From: Undaria pinnatifida
Taxonomy: Eukaryota; Sar; Phaeophyceae; Laminariales; Alariaceae
Direction: 5' to 3'
Assembly: GCA_012845835.1 (NCBI GenBank)
Contig: JABAKD010000008.1
Coordinates: 12,909,501 to 12,973,500, forward strand
DNA length: 64,000 bases
The first letter of the stretch is position 1, and each line of letters starts with the position of its first letter. This document shows positions 33,001-45,000 of this stretch, piece by piece. The notes beneath the pieces were generated by a model that saw nothing but the letters and a program-made list of their open reading frames with translations, ran no database searches and was not told the origin of the DNA. The translations under genes and the position numbers were made by a program.

Positions 33001-36000
33001 CTCGACGGTGTACTCCTCTCCAGCGACGGCAACGTCGCCATCGGACGGGGAGGTAACCTCAAGGAAAGGCCCGTCCGAGTCTCCAACAGCCGGTGCCTCG
33101 TCCGAGGCCAGCAGGTAGAACTCATCGGAACAATCCGCGTCCTCCTCGTCGTCGATGTCCATCACGCGGACCTTGTACCCGGCGCCAGATGTGCCGCTCA
33201 TGGGCTCGGGCATGACGATGTCGTAGTCGCCTTCGTTGTCGGGGCAGCCGGTCTCGCCGTACGGGCACAGCGCGGTCACCCACTCCCCGCATTCGTCCTA
33301 AATGAAGGGAGTTCGAGCAGTGGTGGGGGGGTGGGGGAAACGGGCGGTAAGTTTGGGAGGGAAGGGGTGACGTGGGCGGCTAACTTTGCGGGGGGAGGGG
33401 GGGGGGGGGGGGGTTGTTGTCGGGACGGCCTCTCTCGCCGTTACGGTACACAGCGATCATCCACTCCCCGCACTCGTCCTAAAAAAAAACAAATGGGATT
33501 TCGAATCCGTGTTCAGGGAGGGAATGGGAGGGGGGAAAGGGATAGACCACACACGAGCAATTTATCCATGCTTTCCATGATTTATTTTTGAGTTTTATTT
33601 AGAACAGGGAATTGCTCGTAAAGCAGTACCAGGTGTCACAGACTTCCTTAATTCTGTCTTTCTTGGGGATTGCCCATCCTTGGCCTCTCAAAGTTCCAAC
33701 TTCCATATAACTTGCGGAACCTTTCCAGCTTTTCGTTGCTTTCCAGCTTCATTCGAAATACGAAACGCCAATAGTACATACCGGTACTACCCCAGGTTTG
33801 TACATACCATCAGATACTACGCTGTTGGATCACATGCACGCCCAGCTCAGATCAGTCCGGCTATATATAGCCCAGCAGAGCAGCGTAGCGCCGTGCGGAG
33901 CCGTGCCGTGCTGCGCTGTGTGCTTTCTTTCGAACATAGAGCAGTACCGGGTATAATGCGTGTTGTTGTGTACGGAGTACTACTTCGCCTCTTTTTTCTT
34001 TTTCTACATGTATTTGATCTTTCACGGCCCCCTGTATTTTCCCCCACGCAAATTACCCCCGCACTGCCGACCAGAACGTAACACCGGTAACAAAAGCACA
34101 CAGCACAGCTGAACACAACAGGGCAATTTGCTCTGCACAAGCAGCTCTTGGCATTATCAAATCGCTGTTCGCACCAAATCACGGGCCTCTTCTTTGTGCC
34201 CCCTTTACATATGTTTGTAGTTGCATTCTTCCTTGCCTTGCGCGAGCGTAGCGGGCGGCGTCAGCCGCCCGCGGAGCGGAGTCCTTGTATGTATTATAAA
34301 AATAGAAATACACTCCAGCTGTGAGATCGAAAATTTTGTCGATACTCATCTTTGCAAGATGTGTGCGATACTCCGATCGCGCGTATTACGGGTTGTGTGT
34401 TCTCATTGAAGAGGTAGGTCGGCGACTCCCCTTGCAACTACAGTGTAGCTATCAGGGTCAACAGGGTGATGTTACGCAGTCTGTGCGCGGAAACTATAAA
34501 ACCCGTTTTTGAGGGGGACAAAATCTGACAGCTGTGGAAGGAAATGCATCTGTAACCAAGCGTATCTCGTAAGTCGTATAACCGGTGAGGGGAGGGCGGA
34601 GTTTTCAAGGGCGTGGGGGCATGGGTTTGAACAAGAGGGAGCGGGGGGGGCGGGGGGCAACTCAAAATGTGCGTGGAAACTATAAATCCACAAAGGGGAT
34701 AAATCTGACGGTTTTGGAAAGAATGCACCACTTTAAAATGTATCCTGCAAATCGTACAACCAGTGTGGAGAGGGCGGAGTGTTCGAGGGGGTGGGTGGGC
34801 GGGGGGGGGGGGGGGGGGGGGGTGGCAAAAGGGTTTTCAACAGCTTTAGGTCGCATATGTAGGGGTTTGCTATACGCGTGGTGCTACGTCTAGACGACGG
34901 TGCGAGTGGTGGGAAAGAGGGGGCGTTAAGGGGAGGGGGGGGGGGGATGAATTGTAGCAGCGGCATGGACGGCTCTAGAAAGATAATGAGGAATTTTCGA
35001 TGTTAGTTGGGGCTTTTGAGCAAGAGGGAGCGGGGATATATATTTATGTACCGATCAAAAATTCCCTTTTGGTCGATCTCGCAACAGCTGAAAGGTGTAT
35101 TTTTTCATTAATAATAAAGATGAGTTTCGACGAAATCTTCGATCTCACAGCTGGAGCGTATTTTCATTTTTTATAATATGTACCCGCGTAACATTCCTGC
35201 ATGAACACACTGGCTCCGACAGTACGTACGCAATTACAGCATACCAGGTACGCTTATTCTTCCTGCACATTTTTCCACCAGTTTTCTCGTGAGATCCTAA
35301 AAAAAAAAACAGCGAAGCGATTGAAGTGCGCAGGGACATTTGAGCTGTCGATAGTAAGTAAGGAGGGCTTTCAAAAGACGGGTTTAGGAACTACAGTAAT
35401 CGCAGCGTGAAGGTAACAGAAACAGCAGTAGTACGAATGTCTTCGAATCTAGCACAGTGGAGCGGAGCGTCTCTCACGGGTAGGGAGGGAAGCTCCAGAC
35501 CCAATTCGGGGTTTACACTTTCGTGAACGTGTAGAAAAAAAAATCTGGTTCTAAAAATCGACCAAATACTTGGTGCAATACAAAACGAGTCTGATGTTTT
35601 CAGTGCAGAAGGCATGTACGAAATAACAAACCCAAAAATGCATGTGGGAACTGGAATAATCTTCTTTCGACTTTTGTTGCCATCATTTTTTTTGTGTGGT
35701 GTCTACCAGAGGTACAAAACCAAGCACGCTTTTTCGTAATTTTCTTCTTCTTGCCTCGTTTATTTCGCAACGCATTTGCTCAAGCATTTTCTATTATTTT
35801 GCACTTGACGCATCTCGTTCGTACGAGTAGTGGATGTGACCACATCACGTGCATGATAGCTGTACGAAGGATCAATACAAAGAAGCAGCAGACGCCGGGT
35901 GTTTTGACTTACGTGTCCTACTCTTAGGGGTACATGGAGAAAAAAAAAAACGTCAAACCTGCAAAAGACAACACACACCGGTCGGGTCGGGCGAAAGGTA

Positions 36001-39000
36001 CACACATTGACGTGGGGTCCCCAAGAAACCGGTGGAAACTACTTGGCGACAAACTTGCGACGAACCTTGTCACGAGACGGCAATTTGACTCCTCCACAAT
36101 CGGAAATTTTCTGACAATTTGCCTAGACTGACGCCAAACTACTAGGTTTTAGTTGCAACGATCGATTTGACACCCTTGACTGACCGCTGGACGTTTTCCC
36201 TTGACTGAACGTCTCCTGACATATTTGCTTGGACATTGTACGACCGTACCTAACAGGGAGATCACCGAAAAACGTTGCCGGTGCATCCTTACATCGTTAC
36301 AGCAGCATTAATAGGCAATGGTGGTCCCGAGACGCTATATATAGCTACATAAAGGGGAGTCGCCGACCTGTATCCTAAATGAGGACACACTACCCGTAAT
36401 ACGCGCGATCGGAGTATCACACACAGCTTGCAAAGATGAGTTTCGACAAAATCTTCGATCTCACAGCTGGAGTGTATTTTTATTTTTATAATATAGCTGT
36501 ATAGAGCGGCTGTGAAGTACCTTGGAGCAGTGCCGCTTGCTACTTCCGGGTGGCACATATACTATTAATAGCTTGTTTCTTCATCTAGTTTTATCCTTCG
36601 GCGATGGGGAAAAATAAAGTTCCAAGCTCGTCACACTTCCACGTACTTTCATATCGACGATAGAATACTACTGCTGTAGAGCGACCGCATATATATACAG
36701 GGTTGATTCTCACTGCTTTGTCTTTTCTTCCTTTTCTTGTCTTGACTTTTCTTTTCTTTCGTTTCACGCTTTCTTTTCTTTCCTTTCCTTTACGCTTTCT
36801 TTTCTTTCGTTTCCTTTTTTCCAGTTGAGTTGCGTCTGACGCGCGTGTGCGTGGTGATAGATACTACGACCTGTAATATATACTCCGAGTACGTGGTAGT
36901 GGTAGTCTTTCCTGGGTGGCAAGCGCTTTAGTCGGTTTTTCAAGGCGCGAGTAGTGACAAGTATGCACCAGTATGGGTGCACATCGTAGGCTGACTCCCG
37001 ATTACACTATTTATATGTTTCTGGCGGAGGCATGAATTGCGTCAGCTGTGTATATTATATGCGTGTAACACCTTTGACTTGTTTGTGCTTTTTCCCTGGG
37101 ATGTTCCTTAGATCCAGAGTGACTGAAGCCTGTCCGGTGACCACGGACTTGACTACAAGTATGCGAATTAATGTGAGAACATCAACAACAGGGGGAGCGG
37201 ACCGCATATCGACAGGATCTGGTGGGCAAAAAAAAAGAAAACGAGCCACGAGTGGCAGAATTCGAAGAACAAATAACTCTTCGAACTCACAGCTAACGTC
37301 GTTAAAAATATATACCAGGTATATAAAACAACTGCCAGAGTAATCTATACCGAGTTAGTGTTCTCACATTAACTCGCATAATCAAGTCCGTGGTCACAGG
37401 ACAGGCTCCACAGTCACTCTGGAGCTGAGGAATACCCCAATGAATAAACACACACCAAAGACGGTACACGCATACATGACAGCTGACGCATTTGGTGCCT
37501 CCTGCAGTACATCTGAACTAAGTGATAAGCTTCATCATCATGTTCTCATCCACCAAAACGGGATTTAAACGGTCAATTAATCGGTTCTATCGCTGCCGGT
37601 CGCCCCGCTACTCTAGTGGTTACCGTCGTAAACTAATTCACCAGGTAAGGGGTCGTGGTCACTGTTCAAGTCTTTTGAGCCCTGTCGTGGGGTCCTATAT
37701 TTTGAAACAAATCGACTGCAGAGAGCGCCTGGCGTGTAGTGTAATCAAAATGTCGACGCGAGTTGACGAAGGAAGAAAGAGCTGCACCCTCCTCGCGATA
37801 AAAAAGAAGGCGCGGGCCGTGGTGAGGGGGGGGAAGAAGAGCCTCCTTACAAGTAGTGACCCCGGATCCGAGTTACGACTATAAAATAGGGATGGAGAAG
37901 GGAGACAGCAAATCTGCGCAGACAAAACATGGAATGATCAAAAATAAAAAATGAAATCGCAAATAACAAGGCATCACCAGTAGAACCACCAGAAGGCCGT
38001 GGCATGGTAACGCCATCAAGATTTGTCGGCAGAGAAAGAGAGCAAACCGATCGCATGTGTTTATATAATACTTCAATTTGCACCACGGTAGACACTGATT
38101 CGTTCAACAAAAACGAACAAGCAGCGATCGTGTGCTTGAACGTTGAATGTTGAATAATTGAAAGCTTCAAGTTGAACCCGACCGATATTCATCCACCACC
38201 TGCCCATGCATGCGGCCATGCCCCGGTTAAAAAATGAACCACACGATTTGCACGTGTGATTAAAAAGATAAAAGGAGAATTACACGATTCTCTTTTCCGA
38301 TTGTCCTGCGACAGGAGGGGGGAAATGAAGCTTACGCTCACCAGACTTCCAGGAATATATTCCATAAATGTGTCAAATTTAACTTAAAATACTTTCACAG
38401 CAGTCCAGCGCTACAAATAATGGCTGGCGCGGCCTTTGAGTGTTCGTGGCTACGGCAGCGCGAGCCACAGCTGTCGGATGACGATCTCTTTCATAGCTTT
38501 GACCCGTCATCGACCAACCGTCAAGGGCCAAAAGTGCCGTCTACCGACATCTTTGACGGCAGCGCGAGCTGTCACGACCGAAGAAAAATGAACTTGTTTG
38601 TGGGTATCACACACAAATCTGGGTACAAAACTGGGTGGCATGGGGATGGTGGTTGGTTTTCGGTTTTCAGATCGCGAATCTTGAGCCGTATAGTATGTAC
38701 CAGTATGGGCCTGATACGTACGTAGGCTGATGATTCCCGATGTAAGTTGTTTTTATCTTTCTGGCGGATGAATGAATTGCTTCAGCTTCAGCTATGATAT
38801 ACTCCGAGTATGCGTGAACCACGCTGTTGGTTTGCTTCTGTTTTCCCCTGGGGCATTCCTCCATTCCAGAGTGACTGACGCCAGTCCCGTGACCACGGAC
38901 TTTATTAGGCATATTAATGTGAGAATAACAACAACTACAACAAACACACTCGTCGCGCTGAAAAGATCACGCAAGAATGTACATATCAGGTACAAGCAAC

Positions 39001-42000
39001 AACAGGCATGTGTGACTTATCAAACCCGTAATACGCGCGATCGGAGTATCACACACAGCTTGCAAAGATGAGTTTCGACAAAATATTCGATCTCACAGCT
39101 GGAGTGTAATTTAATTTTTATAATAAAGTTCCATTTGAACAGGCACGGCTTGGGTCCAGCGCGTGAAGTGGTGCAGGGGAGGGCGGGGGGGTCTGCAGAC
39201 ACACGGTGAACCAAAATTCAAAATTATCTCAAGTTGTTCGTACGATGAGTACGCAGAAGGTACACATGAAGGTTCCTTGAAAATATTTCATCAAAGCCAA
39301 GGCCTTGATCATATGAGAGGATCCTCCTACGAGTATATAGATATAAAAATCAAATACCAGGTACCGGATATCATAATGTTGTTGTTGTACTCGCATAATC
39401 AAGTCCGTGGATACTGCTTCATGGCACCATCAAAGTCAGTACGTAATTAGTAAATACCAGTGTGCGTTCTTCACTTCACACTATCATCACTATCAACAAA
39501 GCTTCCATCCACATGCTGTAGCCTTTCTACCCATCCACAAGTGTCAGCAGTAGCAGCAGTGACATGAGCCCAATGAACCGACATCAACAACAAAGACACG
39601 TCCAGCCGTGACTTATGTAAAGGTTACCGCAACCAACGCGAGGTGAACAAACGCGCATGCACGGCCTACGAAGTCGCTAGCGTCCCAACAGCAAAGAACA
39701 GCACGGCACGCACCGCGCAGCATTGCAAGACAACACGACGAAAAACACCACACCGTGCGATACATACTCCGTATATCCGAGGCGACTTTCTCCGCCATGG
39801 GGAAGGGGCTGCACGAACAACCACCTCAGACCTTTTCATGCACACACCCATCGTTTGGCGTGTCCACCTTACCCGCTCGAGAGCAATTCAGATCGGAAAA
39901 ATCAGCGGAGGGGATGACTTCCCCTGCGTGTTGTTATACATAAAAAAACGAAAAATTGGAAAAATACGCTTCAGCTTTGGCATCGAAAATCTGATCAAAA
40001 CTCATCTTTGCCAGCTAGCTGCGGGTGATGCCGGTAATTCAACCTTAAATGCTTTTAGCGCCGCAGTGTCAGCTTGGCGGCTTGGGGGGGAAAACACTTG
40101 GGAGTTATGTATATTTCAGGACTCGCAAAAAGGTTTCAAGATCCTGCTGCGTGTAATTATCAAGAGGTAAAACAACAACAGCCGTCGACGCATAATTAAT
40201 TCAATCAACTAACCGAGGGGAAAAATTCGGATCGCCTCCAACAAAAACGTTATCATATAAAATAAACGCTCCAGCTGCGAGATCGAAGTTTCTATGATGC
40301 AAACGTATGAAAATACGTTGAAGTGTGGTGAGCTCAAGCTATATTTTCCCCATCCGCCGGAGGATGAAGAAAAAAAAAAAAAAATGCTGTTTCAAATACG
40401 TCAGCTTAAGGACTATCAATTCGAGGGTTGATACTCGTCTTTGCAAGCTGCATGACGCATGATACTTCGGTCGCGTGTATTTACCCATGTATTACTCTAT
40501 TATAATTATATATACCAGCATAAATCTCCTGGGCGTTGTCAGGGTAGAGAGGATATATACACCAGGTGACATGTATCACGGGCGGTAGTAGTATTACTAG
40601 TACAATATATCGGGACAGCTTCGAAATTCGCGTACTCAAAAGGGAACGCGTTATCCTGCGTCTAATACATACAACACCATGCGCGGTGTGTCGGCCAGCA
40701 CGAATTTTGACGGCACAAAAACCGGCGGCAAAAAGTAGGGCTCGTGCTTACGTATGTGTTCGTTTGTTATTCGGGGCGATGAAAAAGATACACATCCTCT
40801 CGTCTTTTAGTGGAATTTACCTGGTTTACGTAAATTCCGGTAAATTCCACCACGTCTTAGTGGAAGTTGCGTCATCCATGACATACGCGTGGACAAGTAC
40901 TCGTGCATCACTTTCGGTTATGTTTGTGATTTTTTCCGTGGGGTATTCCTCCACTCCAGAGTGACTGGAGCCTGTCCTGTGACCACGGACTTAATCATGT
41001 GAGTTAATGTGAGAACAACAACAGCAGCAACGTAAAGAAAGGCCGTTTCGTATGTCTGTCGCCCTTGCGAGCTCTCGAGAATACAGCAGATATCACCCAA
41101 CAACGCGCGTAGAATAAGGCGGTAAGCATCCCCCATGGCGAACAGCAGTGGGTACCCCGATTTAAGACCGAAACAATATCTCTCAACTTATGTGAACATT
41201 TATCTCATCTGTAGTGGTAAGTACATAGCTTTTATTACTAAAATAGGGAGATGCCGATTTGACCGCTCCCGAACGCTCTTATCCTGGGCGCTCTTAAATC
41301 CAAGTACCCCCGCTGTACGTGTGAGGCGGTCAAAATCGTATGGCCGACCGAGGAATTGCACTCATAACCCGGAACGCGTAAGGCTGCTTCCGCCAATAAG
41401 GCGGCCATGTTGCTGTGGCACGCCACTGCCTAGGTGGAGGACCCCCACTTGACTGACTGCTTCACTTCTGGAGATCTCAGCAAATAGTTTCCGCGCCCAG
41501 CCTGATTGAAGACTGAGCGTCGTCGCATCACCCTGTTGAACCCAACCCTGGTACTATCGATAGCTGCTAATAGTAAGGGAGGTCGCCGACCTATATCCCC
41601 AGTAAGACGATAACGCCCCGTAACACGTGACACGCGGGATCGGAGTATCACGCGCGATCGGAGTATCAGTATCAATATCAGTATCAATATCAATATCAAT
41701 ACCACAACATCATATCACAGATATAAAATATCGACATCACAATAATCACAGCAGAGCTAAAAGATAAGTTTCGACGAAATTCACGATCTTACAGGTGTAC
41801 GAAGTATATGTTTGTATTGTCAACTAAAAAATTCAACAAAAATACGTCACGAGTCGAAAGCAGGAGATTCCCGGCCGCGGCCGAAGACACAAAACATCGC
41901 AACACGAAACGAAAAATAAAGGAACGGCCTGTATGGTGGGACCCGCCAAAACGAACACTCACTATTACTACATACCAGGGTACCTGATACCTAGTACACG

Positions 42001-45000
42001 ATAAATCGTACTTCGTATAATATAAAAAATGAAGAATGTATGATATAACAGATATATTTTCAGTTTTTTCAATTTTAATTTTTGTTGAAAGAATAATAGG
42101 AATGTAATTGTACTACTTAATACAGCAGTACCTGGTATATAATAAGCAGCAAAAACTGAAAAAATGATATTCAACACAAGCGGCGAGGGTAACCGAGACT
42201 CACCAAACCCGACCCAAAGGAGGCAAAGTAAATGTACATTAGACACGACTCCAGAGCTAGAGAAGGAAGACGCGAAAATACAGCAAGCAGTCCGTCACAC
42301 TCAGCATCCATAACCAATCATCGACAACAAAATAAAATCAAAACCACCAGGTACCAGGTACTCGTACGTGAAATATATACGTGGTGGTAGTCTTTCTTGC
42401 GTGGCAAGCGGTATAAAGTCGGTTTTTCCAGGCGCGAGTAGTGAGACATATGAACCAGTACGGTCCTGGCACATCGTAGGCTGACTGCCGATTTCACTTT
42501 CTATATGTTTCTGGTGGAGGCATGAAATGCTTCAGCTGTGATATATGCGTGTACCACCTTTGGTTTGTTTTGTGTTTTTTCCCTGGGGTATTCCTCAGCT
42601 CCAGAGTGACTGAAGCCTATCCTGTGACCACGGACTCATATGATGCGAGGTAATGTGAGAACAACAACAACAACCTGGTGAGGTGACAAGCGGGCGGCCG
42701 GTGGCAACGTAGGAGCGTATTATTGGCGTATGATCAATCTATGATGTACGTAGAGCCGAGAAATAAAAATTATACGGAGTATCTGATACGGTAAACCCGC
42801 CGAATACATGACAATGAGGACGCAGTTTGCAATTGGAGCCACGAGTACGTAGCTGACAAAACCAAAAGCAGAATTGAATGAAGTTGTCTACATGTTTCGT
42901 TGTTGTTGTTGTTGTTGTTGTTGTCGTCACATTAACTCGCGTCAAGTCCGTGGTCGCAGGACAGGCTACTTATTTTATGTACGATGCATTTGGTCGATCT
43001 CACAGCTGGAGTGTATCTTTCACTCTCTAAAAAGAACGCATGGCCTCTTTCTGTCGCCTTCCAAGCAAGCGACGAATGCGCGAACAAAAAATAAGACGAA
43101 TATTCTTAGTACCCAACCAAAACGTCCATGTACCAGATTGGTAGCGGGAAAGCTAAGGCAAGGCTGCATGCTATACGTCGCAGATATGCGAAATTACAAA
43201 AAAGTAGGGCGTGTACTCGTGTAGAGGTGGACAAGGATTGACACCTGAAACCTGTACAATCTCACCAGAAAAGGCCGTTGAGGGAAAGGAGAAAAGTTTT
43301 AACCAACTCACCATCAAAAGCAATATTGGCGAAGACGGCAGGTTGTAGGCCAGGCTGCTTCTGACTGTGAATAGAGGCTAAAGCTGTAACAGACTGCGCA
43401 TACAAACCGCATGCCGGCGCCCATGCGGAGCCCTTGTACAAACCGCAAAAGAAGGCGGAGACACTCGTGTTCATCCCCGTTTCTACGGAAACTGCATTCT
43501 TCTCACGTTTTTCTTCATATCATTTTGTTATCTTCACACTTTTCCTTCTCCTTCTCCCTCCCTGTTGGTAGACGTATATCGAACCCGGAGTCACAGTAAC
43601 TAAGCAGGATCTTCTCCCCCCTCCCTCTTGCTGTGTACGACGCGCCTTCGATCGAGCATAATTCAGACTTTAATTCCCTCGTCGAATCGCATCTAACCGT
43701 GCTTGACCACGCCATTAAGCGCTCTCGGTAGTCAGTGTCTCTAATAGCAGAAAAAAAAAACTCCACACCGACATTTGAGCCCGGGACTCCAAACCTAGTA
43801 GTAATAAGAGTGTTCGAGGTTAACCACATAAATACACCACCGGCGCGACCGGGTTTTTATGCCGTGTATGTAAATTATGGCTGGAAAAAATTACGCTTCG
43901 ACGTGGTCGGCAGGTAAATGACTTCCGAGCGGTAGGTTTTCAGCCGGTACCGCAACCACTAGAGACCAGAGACGGGCGGATATCATGCAACACCCAACAT
44001 GATCACTGCAGCTGCGGCAACATCGAACCAAATACTCAATGGGTTACGATCACCGCAGGCGAGACTCACATCACGACTGCGGAGGGATCTACCGTGTGCG
44101 CCACCCCTGGCTATCAGGACTTGCTAATCGAGTGCGGACTGCGGTTAGGGATAGGGGTACATGCCGGTTAGGAGGGCAATGAAAGGTGCGGCAAGCTGCG
44201 GCGGGGTTTGACGGGTCTGTCTCGTGTATATGGCGTGATTTGATACAACTGGGGTTAGGATAGGATCAGACGCTGTCGTTGCACGCTGGCCTGGGTAAGC
44301 ACTGGCCGGTGTGCCGAAGAGAACGTACGGGGCGGGAACTTTGGAAACGAAAGGCCTGTACTGAAACCCGGGGATGGCTCCTAAATCCCCCCGTAGCAGC
44401 CTGTGTACGCAGACCAGACTTGTCACTCCCCGCAAAACCGGGTGTCACATGCCAGGGATGGGCATATCCACGCAGAGGCTTTTACTATCGGGGGGAGGGG
44501 ACATATGATTTTTTTTTTTTTTTTTTTTTTTGCACACTTTCACTTTCCAGCTTCTGGACAAGCCGTGGTCACAGGTGTCATCCCTTCTCCTCCCCGGTTC
44601 TTGCCTACAATTTTTATCGCGCATAGGGTTCAGCAATCCCACTGCTCGTCGATTGTTCATCGAGTGTTGCTAACTCACGCTCTCGCGCTTTCCGCAAGTC
44701 AATTTGTCCACAAGAAAAAGTCCCAACGAATTTATACGAGTATGCACTCGGCGGGGCTCGAACTCACGAAACTGACCTATACCAGGCTCGAGGATAACCT
44801 GATACGCCACCGGGGCGACCGGTGATAGGTCTAGACGAGACATCTACACACAGACACGCCTCCTGAAAAATTCAAATAAGGAACGACAAAACAAAACCAC
44901 CACAGGAATATACGAGCTAAGACCTGCTGTCAACGTCTCGTCAGGTAGGCGGCACCTTCAACCAGGTACAAAAGTACGGCTACTCTACAAGTACAAGTAT

